Positions 33,976 to 46,040 of a stretch of DNA of 64,000 nt are shown piece by piece. Under the pieces are notes generated by a model. The model did not search any database, had not been told where the DNA came from, and worked only from the letters and a program-made list of their open reading frames with translations. Source of the stretch: Azadirachta indica. Lineage: Eukaryota > Streptophyta > Magnoliopsida > Sapindales > Meliaceae. Numbering within the stretch: position 1 is the stretch's first letter; every line of letters begins with the position of its first letter. A program made the position numbers and the translations under genes. Where the stretch lies: the NCBI GenBank assembly GCA_022749755.1, contig CM040444.1, forward strand, positions 8,738,774-8,802,773, read 5' to 3'.

Positions 33976-35602
33976 TTTCTAAAGGATAAAAGTTACTATG
34001 TTAGAGTTTCACTTACTAAACAATTCTTTTCATTCACAAATATAAAAGAAGTGTAATGCATGATCTTCATAGTTTCTTTTGTTTCCCATTCATACAACTC
34101 AAATGACACATAAGGAGAAAACATTAGTAATAGGTCTAAAATTCTCCTATTTGTTGACAAAATCACTACTTTCCCTTCTTTATCTTCAATCTCTAATGAA
34201 GCTTACTCTTCAATTTCTCCAATAGAAAGCAATACGATTGACGACTTTAAGGGAAAAACTTGCTTCAATGTTTCTTAAGGCCCTAATTTTGCAACATCCA
34301 CTTGCAAATTTTCTAAAAGCCCTGAGCTTCCAAATAAACTTTTTCTCCCTTTTCTTTTCCCTCTTCCCGTGCCCACTAGAGAAGTTGAAAATAAAAAACT
34401 GGTCCAATTCTAATTTTTTTCACCTTGTAATTATTGGCATTTTTAAATTCATGGGTCATTTAACTACCTTGGACTTAAAAATTTCAGCCCAAAGAGATAA
34501 TATAATGGTCCATTTCACCACGTACACATTTTCTAAAAGCATTATATAATTTATTATTGTGCAATATACTTACCATCATTGCAAACCAACACGGGCGAAG
34601 CCTTTAATCGATGAATTTGGGTTCCTGTCACCATCTTATAATCCAATAAACCAAAGATGAATATACAGACCAAAGATGAACGCTTGGTTTGGTCAATCAT
34701 ACGCGATTTTCTACTAGAGATTAGGCTAGTGTTTATAATCTATGGTTTCTTCACGCCTGCTAGAGACGAGGATTATGGCAACAATCGATGGTGTTCAAGG
34801 ACAGTGCAGGGATGAGAGAATAGAGACCAAAGAGTTGCAAGGGAAAAGAAGTTGGAGGGAAGAATTTATTAATTTCCTTTTTCTTTACATTTCAACCACT
34901 GTGAGTCGTCAAATTTTACTTAAAAACTCTTAACACATTTATCTCCTATGGCCGTTGATGTAAAGGTCTATTTGCCCTTAAAAAGCAGGTTTTTTCCATT
35001 AGAAAATTGATGGTAGGGGATTTTGATACTCTTGAACTATGAAGGGGTAAATGTGTGTTTTTAGATTTAATAAGGGCAAATTGGCGCTGTACCTTGTTTA
35101 AAAATGGTTGATGTTAGTTAAATTGTAATTTTAAGATTATTTTTTCTTCAATCATGTAATTAAAATATTATTGATTTCTAATCGTCCAGGTTGGATTGCA
35201 GGTTTGAAAGCATTGACTTCTTTACTCAACTAGGGTAGAGAACATAGTTAATCTGTCAACTAGCTTATATTTAAATCGTAGTGGAATAATTAATGCACAC
35301 AAAAATATTATATTTAGACAATTGATTCCCATATTATTTAAATCTTTTTTCTTTTTATATCTATAAATTCTCGCATCATGTACACGCTTTATTTATTTTA
35401 TCAATTTTTGTCGAAAATATTTATTAATATATCAGCCTAACATTATTGTTTACAATAGGACCCATAAACAGATAGCCAAGCTCGATTACACAAACGGTCT
35501 ATTTATTCATAAATCATCATGATATTGCAGAAAAAAAAAAAAAGACTCCCACACAAGGTGAACCGTTAGAAACTTTAGAAACGTTTCGTAAACTCATAAA
35601 TC
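33976..35602. other. Duplicated non-coding flank downstream of BAHD gene 2
   Basis: Counterpart of 24490-25703. Short ORFs (34210-34549, 34742-34933) do not match between the copies as proteins and are not genes. Confidence 0.45.
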
Positions 35603-36985
35603 TTACCCATTAGAAAAGGGATTGGCTTGTTTTAAGGGACTTGGATCCATAGAAGCAAATTCAAGAAGCTCTTGATCAAGTTGTAGCCTAGCCATATCTT
35701 CCTCGCCCAAGAACACCCATGCTTCAATACCATTTCCCACTCTCGTATCCATGAGAGCGATCAAATTACGAAAATAAGTCAACTCAGCAACACCAAAAAG
35801 ACCAGCCCAAGCAGGCTTTCCCCATCCGAAATCAATATCATAAAAGCCAAAATTACACCAACTAGTAAACGCGATACTATCAGCCGCACCGGTAAAAGTT
35901 TCTCTTTCATATTTGACAGCCTCAAGAAATTTGAGCAGCCCACTATCACCTTGTAGGCTACTGACAAAATCTCCATTAAGTTTTGTCATTGCTTCCCTGA
36001 GTTGGCTTACTAAACCAGGTAACTCTGCTTCTTTATCTTTGCAGAGGGCGCATGCTCGCCATACAAAATTACCCATCTGATACTCTGAGAATGGAGGCGT
36101 GGCTTTTCGACGCAAATTAACTGTATGGCTAAGTAAGAATGTCTTGTCGTCAGTTGAACCAGATCTTACTTTCAAGGCAGTCATTATACATTTGGTAAGC
36201 AGCGCTGTTACGGCCTCAACACGTGTTGGATTTTGCACCCAGGAACTTGTTGCCTTAGCCTTGAGGTTGGCTATTGCCGAGGCATCAAATACAAATCTCC
36301 TAGTGATGAAATTGCCAAATTTCATATACGACGTCAACACGACTGACGAGCATACTTGTCTTGGGTAAGCATCATTTGGAGGAAATAAAGAGGAAGCATC
36401 AAACTTAGGACGTATTGCAGCGGCTTCATTATTCCTATTAGCTGCCCCTGCCCAACGCTTGAGAAATGACGTAAATGCTGTTCCATCAGCTATCAAATGC
36501 GAAACCAGCACGCCAATGGCAATACCCCCACAAGCAAAGGTTGTCACTTGCACACCAGTTACATAATTTTCCGAAGATTCAGTGCTGATCAGTTTGCCGC
36601 CATGAGGAACGAATTTAGCCGCCAAAACATCGTCAGGATGGTTGAGAAATTCTTTGAGAGCACGTTTAACTTGACCTCTTACAAAATAAATCCCCTCGTC
36701 GTTGCATTCAATAGAATCGAAGTCTTTTAATTTTCCCGCAAATGGATAAAAGAGAGATAAGGTTTCTGATAAAGATTGCTTTAGAAACTGCAATCTTATG
36801 TTGACAATATGATCAATATCTGTTGGGGAATGGTTGGCATGTTGATCCAGGGGATAGTAGAGAAGCAGAGGATAATAGGCGTTAGGAGCATACAGATCCA
36901 AGAGAGAGAGTTCGTGGTTTCTGAGGTGATGCGGTGTGGGTAAAGACGGTTTGATATACTCTTCAGAAATTATTTCGACCTCCAT
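35603..36985 (-). CDS. BAHD acyltransferase, vinorine-synthase-like (copy 2)
   Basis: An intronless 460-residue ORF, closely similar to 25704-27083 along its whole length. It catalyses acyl transfer from an acyl-CoA to a hydroxyl of a specialised metabolite; the acceptor is unknown. Both family signatures are intact: HLIAD at residues 163-167 (His is the catalytic base) and DFGWG at 385-389. Other conserved blocks are SLFYPFAG near 77-84 and GNFVWRACAL near 305-314. It starts at the ATG at 36983-36985, with the same N-terminus (MEVEIISEEYIKPS) as copy 1. No targeting peptide or membrane segment is visible, so it is probably cytosolic. Differences from copy 1 are scattered substitutions plus one extra residue near the C-terminus (PLKQANP against PLKANL). 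With its motifs complete, this is the better candidate for the active enzyme. Confidence 0.95.
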   Translation of the reverse strand: MEVEIISEEYIKPSLPTPHHLRNHELSLLDLYAPNAYYPLLLYYPLDQHANHSPTDIDHIVNIRLQFLKQSLSETLSLFYPFAGKLKDFDSIECNDEGIYFVRGQVKRALKEFLNHPDDVLAAKFVPHGGKLISTESSENYVTGVQVTTFACGGIAIGVLVSHLIADGTAFTSFLKRWAGAANRNNEAAAIRPKFDASSLFPPNDAYPRQVCSSVVLTSYMKFGNFITRRFVFDASAIANLKAKATSSWVQNPTRVEAVTALLTKCIMTALKVRSGSTDDKTFLLSHTVNLRRKATPPFSEYQMGNFVWRACALCKDKEAELPGLVSQLREAMTKLNGDFVSSLQGDSGLLKFLEAVKYERETFTGAADSIAFTSWCNFGFYDIDFGWGKPAWAGLFGVAELTYFRNLIALMDTRVGNGIEAWVFLGEEDMARLQLDQELLEFASMDPSPLKQANPFSNG

Positions 36986-37158
36986 TTTTCTTGATTTCTA
37001 ATTTCCAAGAGCTTACCCTCAAAGAAGCTAGTCAGGGCCACACATATAGACACTCACAATGATAACCATCACATGGTAAAGACGCATGGAATTCCATATT
37101 TGACTTATGAATAACGATCCATATCGAATTATGGATCCCCTGGAGACAGCTGGATTGC
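36986..37158 (-). other. 5' flank of BAHD gene 2
   Basis: The first 45 bases upstream of the ATG match copy 1; beyond about 37033 the two upstream regions diverge, so the promoters differ. No convincing TATA box is seen (the best is CTATATGTG read on the minus strand near 37050). Confidence 0.4.
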
Positions 37159-38811
37159 ATTATATTATATTATAGGGAAAAAGACACAAAAGTTTTTAAA
37201 ATTTGGTTTAGCAGACATATAAATTTTAATAATTTAAAAAATATTTTAAAAAATCTCAATTTATTTTAAAATAACGATTATAATTTTAATAGAAGTAATT
37301 ATTTACAAATATTATTACTAAATCTTTAAAATTTCAGAAAATATAATATATTCATAAAAAGTACATTAATAATGTAAAATTTATTAATTTATTATCAACT
37401 TATATATTTTATAAATAGTAAATTTTTTTTTTTATCATATTTTTATATATTTTAACAATAAATAAATATAAATTACAATATAACTATAAGCGTTGTATTA
37501 TAGTACATTTTATTTACATATTAATATTTATTTATGATTTATTTTATTTATTTTCTAATACTTGATTAATATTGGATTGTTAATACATTATAAAATAAAT
37601 AAATTTATATTTTAATTATAATATATTAACAAATATCATTTATAATATTTATAAAGTATAAATTTATAATATGTTAATAAATATTATATATTTAATATAC
37701 TATAATTTAATAATTTAATAATAATTTTTATTAAATTATTATTATTAATAATGGTGTAATTATCTTTTAAAAATAAATTATAACTTTTATAGATATTTTT
37801 TAAACTAACAAGACTTGTATGTCCATTAAACCAAATATGTCCTTTTTCTTATATTATATTTGCTTTTAATTTAAAATATTTGTATATACCTCCCTTGATA
37901 TTTGTAGAAATTACACTTTGAGAGAAGATTTGTAAAAAGTAACACAAATCTCCCCTATAGTAATTCCTACATTGACAATTTATTGATTGTTAATAAATTA
38001 TAATAGCTCACTTATATTTTATAATTTTAAAACTCAGAAAAAATTAAAATATATGTTAAGATGTTTAAGTCTCACTATACATGTTAAACCCTATCCATAC
38101 AAATTATTAAAATTTAAAAATAAGAATAAAACAGTAATGATCTCTGAACTTTTAACCATAATTTTACAAAGACAAAATTTTAGCCACCACCCCATTTACA
38201 AGTCACTACAGTTACCATGCCAATCCCTTACAATCATCGCTGCTTCCACTTCATCGCCACATTTGTCGTCACTGCTTGCAAAATCACTCCCATCACCACC
38301 ACCTTAACTATCAACCTTGATTTATCACCCTAACATCATTACCAAGTATGTCAATGTTTGATTCAAGAAAAGATTCTATCATATAGGGTAGCAGCTATGA
38401 GTTTTAAGGATATTAGCAAATGCGTCTTACCTGTAGATAACTCTCTCTTGAGATTGAGAAAGGATTTGTTATAAATATATCTTTATTTGTTAGAGAAGTT
38501 GTTTTACTCATAAAATTAAAATAATAATAAAGAGTTTTTGTTTAGTTAAGCTATTGCTAAGATGTAAACACTTTTGTTTTCTTAGTTGTAATGATCTAGC
38601 ATGTGTTAGATGAAAATAAAGTTATTTTAGATATTTTATTTTTTAGTTGGTCAACAAATGGTCAACTTGAAAGAAATTATTTTGTAGTAGATGTTTGTGT
38701 TAGTTTGTACACATTTGCTCTCTATTTAATTTCTACAATCTTCGGGATAAATATGTTAAAGAATCCCTTTCTATTTATTTATTTCTTTTTGGATGGAGAC
38801 AGCTAGATTGC
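37141..38811. mobile_element. 1.6 kb insertion flanked by an 18-base direct repeat
   Basis: TGGAGACAGCTGGATTGC at 37141-37158 and TGGAGACAGCTAGATTGC at 38794-38811 differ by one base and bracket 37159-38793. Matching to duplication unit 1 resumes after the right repeat (GTTTGCAATTATAAG at 38858). The insert begins with the foldback 37175-37862 and contains no gene. A target duplication this long without terminal repeats would fit a LINE-type or other variable-length insertion; a DNA transposon would not normally leave it. No poly(A) end is visible. Confidence 0.45.
37175..37862. repeat. Foldback element related to 32975-33720
   Basis: TCTCAATTTATTTTAAAATAACGATTATA near its left end (37255-37283, quoted in parts: TCTCAATTTATTTT and AAAATAACGATTATA) and the reversed AATTATCTTTTAAAAATAAA near 37757-37776 form inverted arms like those at 33035 and 33630. 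Non-coding. Confidence 0.45.
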
Positions 38812-40312
38812 TTAAGGCACTTAAATATAGAAAATTATTAACTTGTTCTCCACTAGTTTGCAATTATAAGTCTTCACAACATTCCTCGTTATCTTCTTAC
38901 CTTGACATTATTACAAAGGTATTTATGTCTTCACGTTTTTCTCGTTTTAGATTTTATAGGAGACTTAAATCATCTTCAATTTTGTGAATATTTATTATTC
39001 ACTTAATAAATATTTTTTTCTTATTTCCAAAACCTAAAATAGTACATTTTTTTAAAAATATTTATTGTTGTGATATGATTTTTCACCACTCACATGGCAA
39101 TATTACAATTATCCACGTCAGCAGATAGTTTTTTTCTACTATGAAGATGTAATATTATCTTTGCAAAATCATATTTTCTAAAGTCATGTTATTACAGAAG
39201 TATGATCACTACTACAGTATAAAACACAGTCAAGTATCGAGCTCCACGAATAATAAGGCCTAAACCACAAATTGGATCTAAGTAGATGATGTAGGTTCAA
39301 TAATATAGCAAATGGTTCCTAAAAGAACATATTCATCATGTTATAAGGTCATAATCATTACGTAGGGTAGAATTGCATTGAAAACCAGATACATAGCGAG
39401 GTGTGCTGTGAAAATCTTTCTTTATTGAGTAAGCAAGTAATGGGCGCAAGTAGAATCTGCTTTCCTTTGTGATAGTGAGCAATAAGTCATGTGAGATGGC
39501 AGTATCCTCTCTCTCATCCTACACCTATATAAATTAAGATGCTTCAATGAGAAAGATAAGTCTTTCCTCTCCCAAAAATGATCCATATACTTAGCTATCA
39601 ACTCTCTCTCATCTTTTCATATTTTCTCGATCTAACTTAATCGTTGGAGAGTTTTCACTGCTAACATCTCCGATAACTTCTGACCAATTTTCGTGGTACA
39701 AATAACCAGTTTCAAATGTGCAATAGAAGAATGTACACCCTCATAACCTAGTTAGTCAAGGATATTGAGCTAGAGTATGGAGTCACTATGCAATGAACAT
39801 GTTATCCACCTTAACAAATCATATTTCTTAACTATTATTTATTTATGTGACACTTACATGTCGTGCGACATAATTTTAACATCAATATTTTTCTTGTCTG
39901 AACATGCAATTATTTCAGCAAACTATTAATTGATTAAATGTTAGTAGAGTCATTTGAGCGAAATTTCAACATCGACAATTTTTATGTGTCTGAATGTTCA
40001 ATCATTTCGTCAAACCATTAATTGATTAAATGTTAGTGGGGTGATTTGAGAATCATGTATCAAATTGACCCATACCAAACAAACAAATAAAGTCTAGACA
40101 CGGCATTGCGACTTTGATACTATATATTTATTAATTGTAAAATCTAAATATTCAATTAAGTATTAATTTGAATGGATGTTGTTTGATTAAAAGTCACAAT
40201 CTGCATGATAATGAGATTTTGGTTCTTTGACTTTTGTGGATTATATGAAACCGGCCATCATTGTTTGGCCTACCAAGACTGACTGTATCATGATAGGTAG
40301 TGTGTTGTTTGA
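38812..40312. other. Duplicated upstream flank of BAHD gene 2, with LTR debris
   Basis: Counterpart of 27180-28080. 39090-39610 is extra relative to unit 1 and reads like the upstream part of the gypsy LTR whose end is shared (CCTATATAAATTAAG near 39527 is TATA-like; CTCGATCTAACTTAATCGTT at 39627-39646). Unit 1 has probably lost this part. No gene. Confidence 0.45.
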
Positions 40313-41300
40313 AAAAATATTTTTTGTGTTCTGAAAAAAATTAAGATACTTCTTTAAAATTATTATTTATATTTTAATGTAATTATTTTATTTTTTACTG
40401 TTAAAATATATATAAAATAATATATATATTTTTTATTTTTTACTTAATGATCAATATAATTTTATTATAACATTTAAATTTAAAAATTATAATAATATTT
40501 TAATCCTTAATTATTTCTTTTTTTTTAAATTTATAATCAAATATTTTTAATATCTAATTATATATAATTTTCAAAAGGGAGAATATCTTATTACCCTCTA
40601 TTTTTTCAGCAAATACCCCATTACCCCCCTATATTTTTTTTAATATCCCATCATCCCACTGATTTTTTTTTTCAATTTTTTCTTTCAGTTTAATTAATTT
40701 ATAAAATGGTAAAATCGAAAATATTTGAAATATCAAAGGCAAAATCTAAATTTAGGGGGATGATAAGATATTAAAGAAAATATATGGGAAGTAATGGAGT
40801 AATAACTTAAAAAACAAGGGGTAATAGGTATTCTCCCTTTTTAAAAATATATAATATTATTATAATAATTTATTTAAAAAATAATGTATAATTAATAATA
40901 GAATTTCTTATAACATAAAATTTATTGTCAAAATTTCTTAAATGTTTACACAATTATGCATAAATAATATTAATCATATATAATTTTTAAAATAAACTAT
41001 TTTAACAATATAATATATTTTAAAAATATATAATTAAATATTATATAAATTTAATAATAGATTTGAAAGGAACAAATAATTAAAAGTCAAAATATTATTA
41101 TAACTTTTAAATTTAAATATCAAAATAAAATTATATTAGTAATTACAAAATAAAAATAAATCAAATATAATTATTTTATATATTTTTAATAGTGAAAGGG
41201 TAAAATAATCAAATTAAGATGTAAATAGTAGCTCTAGGGAAAATATCTTGGCTTTATCCAAAACACAGGAGGTATCTTGTCTTTTTAAAATATTTATAGG
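40313..41300. mobile_element. Foldback element of about 1 kb hosting a smaller MITE
   Basis: The left end (GAAAAAATATTTTTTGTGTTC..AAGATACTTCTTTAAAAT) and the right end (GGAAAATATCTTGGC..AGGTATCTTGTCTTTTTAAA) are inverted counterparts, and the inner sequence AAAATATATATAAAATAAT at 40393 has its complement near 41174. Unit 1 lacks the block. Non-coding. Confidence 0.55.
40577..40837. mobile_element. 261-base MITE nested in the 40.3-41.3 kb foldback
   Basis: The terminal inverted repeats begin GGGAGAATATCTTATTACCC (40577) and, read from the other end, GGGAGAATACCTATTACCCC (ending 40837). Similarity extends about 60 bases inward. Non-coding; its position splits the outer foldback, so it is the younger of the two. 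Confidence 0.75.
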
Positions 41301-41504
41301 AGTACATCAGCTTTCCTAAAAAATGAAGGGTAAAGTACAATATCCTTAAATTTTATTATAAGTATATATATATATATATATAAACATTTTTAAAACATAG
41401 AATACCACAAATTTTCTAAAAGTATTCTTTAGAATAAATAAATTATGAGATATTTATTATTATCACTTTTCTTTTGTGATGATCAAATAATATCAATTAT
41501 TATT

Positions 41505-43246
41505 TGTTAGATAATTCTATCAAATAAACAGCAAAAAATTGAGTTAGTAGAGTTACAAAATTTATATGATTGTACAGTTATAATATAAAATAAAAAGAAA
41601 GAAAAGAAAGATACCTTTTAATACTTTTTAATTACTTTTACTACATGTTTTCCCTAAGCAATAATTTGCAAATCAATTTTTTAACAGTTGCATTAAAGAG
41701 AAGGGTGGATTTATTTTTTGTAATACAATAGTGTTTAGAGAAAACTAATTTTTCTTTGTAATATACGTCAAAAGAAAAACTCTTTTCTATCTCTTAGCGT
41801 TTCCACCCCTTATATTTCTTTTATATCACATCCTTAATTAAAATAATTTTAATTATAGTAGAATTAAATTTAATAATTAATAATATTTATTAATTAATTA
41901 AATGTGTAAGACAACTCCTAATAGAAGTAATATTTTAATTAAAGCAATTTCAATTAAAATAAAATAAAATTAATTAACTAATAACACTTCTTAATTAATT
42001 AAATTTGTAAAGCAACTTCTAATAGAAGCGTATTTCTAATTAATTCAAAATTAATATTTAAACAAACTATAAAGAGAATAAATATCTCTATTAGAATTAA
42101 TCCATTTTAATTTCTTAAATTCAATTATTTAGATATTAATCTAAGATATTTTCCTTAAAATATCTTACTACTTAATTAATTCTTAATTAATTAAATTTAA
42201 ATTTAAATTTCTAGATATATAAATATTTAGTGTATAATAATATCCATTTTATTGTTTACTGTATTGATTTAAGAGGTAGTATTGGGGACCTATGGACCTA
42301 CAATTTCAAGCTCCAATAAACTTAGATAATTATTTAAACTCTTTAATTAATTAATCTAATTTATTAATTCTGTTATTATTCCACTAAAAATTTGGAATTG
42401 AACTTTTGAAATTAAAGATATATTTTACTCATAAAACTTTCAGCAGTCTATTGATATAATTAGAGTTAGGCCAATTTTTTATTTTATCCACTAATTACAT
42501 CATTATCCTTAAGTTTTATTAATTCTCCATTGAATAGTTAATTTATAAACCATTATAAATTAAACGCTTAATTGTTCAATTATATAATTAACACTTAAGA
42601 GAATCATCTTTCTGACTTCTAATAGGAATGAATGGATTCCATATCTGTATATCACATTCCCAACTATTTATTCCATTAAATCGCTAAAATATAAGTATTG
42701 AGCTTGTTGTTACAACAAACCTTAACAAATAACTTTAAAGACTCAACAACATAAATAAGAGTTTATAACTACTCAAAATTAAAATTAATCTGCATATGAT
42801 CATTTATTGACGTTGTTTGACTTCTCAATTAGTAATAGAATATAATCTGCATACGAGATGCATATCAATTGCATATGAAAATTCAAATTATTGTTAATGC
42901 AATCCTATGAAATCATACTATATAAAATGCTTTCACCATAATGTCACTACATTAATAGTCTAAATAAAACTATCACATTCTTAATGTTAATAGACCACAC
43001 TAGTAATATTTAATTAAAGAGCACAACTTTAATTAATTTATTACAAATTATTTCAGTTTATTATCTACGATCTTCATCGTCTTGTATATATCGCACTTAT
43101 ATATATACTAAAATTATGGTTATATAAATAAATTAGAATTTTTCTGATATTAAATATAAACATACTTAAGTATTAGGAAATGCCAATTTTATTTATTCCA
43201 AATAGTGTACTAATTATTACATGCTTTTAGGGCACTATCTATAACA
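41505..43246 (-). repeat. Copia 4 3' LTR
   Basis: It begins (plus strand) TGTTAGATAATTCTATCAA and ends CTATCTATAACA; aligned along its length with 49018-50710, with many small differences, so the insertion is not recent. Strongly AT-rich, with no genes. Confidence 0.85.
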
Positions 43247-44215
43247 ATCTCCCACTTGCCTTAAAGAAGGTGAGACATGTCTTTCAATCCCATGCTCTCT
43301 AAGTGGTAAATGGATTTGCAAGGTTTTGTTCATATGCTATCATCATAACTATCACATCACCTCAATACATAATCTCTCTGATCAAGTAATACTTTCTCTC
43401 TATATGCTTTCCTCTTTTGTGACTTCTTAGTTCTTTCAAATTCACCACTACCTTATTGTTATCACGATATAGGGTCAATGGTTTATCTATATCTGGAACT
43501 ATTTCCAAATTAATAAAGAACTTCTTGAACTATACTGCTTCTTTTACCTACTTCACAAGTTGCTATATATTCAGCCTCCATGGTTAAATAAGCAGTGTTA
43601 CAATGTTTTACTTTTCTCCAAACTATAACTTTACCACCAAGAGTGAATATTGACCCAAACGTCGACTTTCGAGTATCTTTATCTTATTAAAAATCAAAGT
43701 CAAATGTAACCAATAAGATGCAAGTCTCTACTTGAATAAATAATCATAAAGTTTTTAGTTCTCCTAAGATACTTGAGAATATATTTTACTACAATCCAAT
43801 GAACCAATCTTAGGTTAATTGAAAACAACTTACTATTCTTACTGCATAGCAAAGGTTAAGCCTCATACACAACATGGCATACATGAGGTTGCTTATTACT
43901 AATGCTTAAAGAACCTTTCTTATGTCTTTTTCCTCCTAAGTTGTCACAAGACATTGCTCCTTGCAAAGGACAACTCTATGTCAAGTCAGTAAATAACCCT
44001 TTTTGGAGTTTTACATCGAAAATTGCATAAACACCTTATTGATGTACAATGCTTGAGAAGGCACCAAGAATTTGTTCTTGCGATCTCGAAAATTGCATAA
44101 ACATCTTTCATTTGGAATTGCTTGGCAAGCCTTTTCTTTATGTCAGACAATGTATCAAAATCATTCCCAATGAGTAGAATATCATTAACATAAAGTACCA
44201 AGAAGATCACCTTCT
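43247..44215 (-). pseudogene. Copia 4 RNase H and RT end
   Basis: 44210 downward reads VIFLVLYVNDILLIGND, where the RT catalytic YVDD has become YVND, then IKKRLAKQFQMKDV. The rest of RT and RNase H down to 43260 is recognisable only in pieces with stops and frameshifts (for example the STMEAEY-type region near 43580). Confidence 0.7.
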
Positions 44216-45310
44216 TTTCTTTGAAGTACTTGTATACATAAGGCTTATAAATATTCTACTCAAAACCACAAGATTTGATCGTCTCATCAAATCTTAAGTT
44301 CCAAGATCTTGAAGCTTGCTTGAGTCCATAAATAAACTTAAGTAGCTTGCAGACTTTCTACTTCTAGCTTTCCACCACAAACCCTTCTAGTTGCACCATA
44401 TAAATACTCTTATTAGGATACTTATTCAGAAAACCTATTTTGAAATCCATTAACCATATCTCATAATCGAGATATGTAACAATAGATAAAAGAATACATA
44501 TCGATTTAAGCATGGCCACTAGTGAGAAAGTCTCATCATAATTGATTCCCTCCTTTTAGGTATAATCCTCTACCAACAGCTTTGCTTTGAAAGTCTCCAC
44601 TTTCCCATCCGCATCTTTTTTCTCTTGAATATCCATTTACATAGAATGGGCCAACATCACTAAGTGGATCTATACGTTTCTAGACTAAATTTAAGTACAT
44701 GGACCCCACTTCTTGGTTCATGACTTCTTGCGATTTTTCCTTATCAATATCCTCTATTGCATGCTTGTATGTTAAGGATCATCTTGGTTTGTATCGAATA
44801 CAACAAATTATGCTCTCTATCCTCTTTAGAGTGAGTAAGTAGTTTCATAACCCTCCTACTATGTCTAGACACCATAATGTTTTGATTAGGAATAGTGGTC
44901 TCTTGATTTTGTCATTCCATAACTGTTAATGGTAATGGTCTAATTTTTTTAGAGAGTAACTCCTCCAATACAACCTTACTATGAGGTTTAAAGTTTGTCA
45001 TGTAATCATTCTCAAGAAAAGTGCCATTTGTAGATATAAACACCTTTTTTCCTTAAGAACTATAAAACAAACCTCATCTAGTACCTTTAGGTAGCCTACA
45101 AACAAACACACTTCTGTTTACGGTTCAAGCTTTCCAATGTTTCCTTTTAGCACATGTGCTAAGTACCCCCATACGTGAAAATGTCTTAAAACTAGATTTA
45201 TAAACATTCCACAACTCTAGAGGTGTATGATGAATAGATTTGGAGGGTACAACATTCAAAATGTTGAATACGGTTTGTAATGCATATCCTTAAAACAAAA
45301 GTAGCAATAA
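44216..45310 (-). pseudogene. Copia 4 reverse transcriptase, N-terminal part
   Basis: The minus strand gives EGINYDETFSLVAMLKSI, YEIWLMDFKIGFLN (the family has DVKTAFLNG here), IYMVQLEGFVV, KLLKFIYGLKQASRSWN and RFDETIKSCGF, separated by stops. The upstream linker region near 45100-45250 is degraded. Confidence 0.7.
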
Positions 45311-46040
45311 ATAATAGCTCATCGTACATTTAACCATATGAAGCAATGTTTTGTTTCTCCTTTCTGTAACACTATTTTGCTGTGGTGTTCCAAGTGCCAT
45401 GAGTTGGGATAGAATGTCAAGCTCCAGCAAACAATCCTTGAACTCTGAGTCAAGGTATTCACTTTCTTAATCTGATCGAAAATTCTAAGTGATTTATATA
45501 ACTGCTTTTCAATTTTTGCTAAGAATTCCTTAAACTTTTCAAAAGTTTTGGATTTTCCTTGCATTCGGTATATGTAGCCATATCTAAAATAATCGTCAAT
45601 AAAACTAATCAAATATGTATAACCACCTCCAGTTTGTACATTTAATGGACTAAGAAATCACTATGTACAAGTTCAAGTGGTTTTTTAATCCTCTCAACCT
45701 TTGCTGAGAAAGGTCTTTTAGTCATTTTACTCTCTACACATGATTCACAAAAAAATAAAGGTGCCAATATTTAGCTCTCTTAAAGGACCATTTTTTACAA
45801 GTCTGTTACTACTATTTAAATTAATATGTCCTAACCTGAGGCACCAAAGATATATCTTGTTACTTTTAGGTTCAAGATGTTTTACTCTAAATAATTTTGT
45901 ATTAAGTAGCGATAGTTCATTTGGCCTCAAAACATAAAGGCCATTTTCTTCTCTTGCTAAACAAATATTTAAACCATTTTTTGAAATAATAATTTGAATA
46001 TTATTAAATGAACTGCCGAATAATTGTTGAAACACTTTAG
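45311..46040 (-). pseudogene. Copia 4 integrase and pre-integrase
   Basis: 45745-46035 contains a pre-integrase segment ending WCLRLGHINLNSSNRLVKNG; the integrase core follows as SFIDDYFRYGYIYRM and FEKFKEFLAKIEKQLYKSL (45319-45612). The sequence between and after is frameshifted; the catalytic Asp and Glu blocks are not all readable. Confidence 0.7.
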
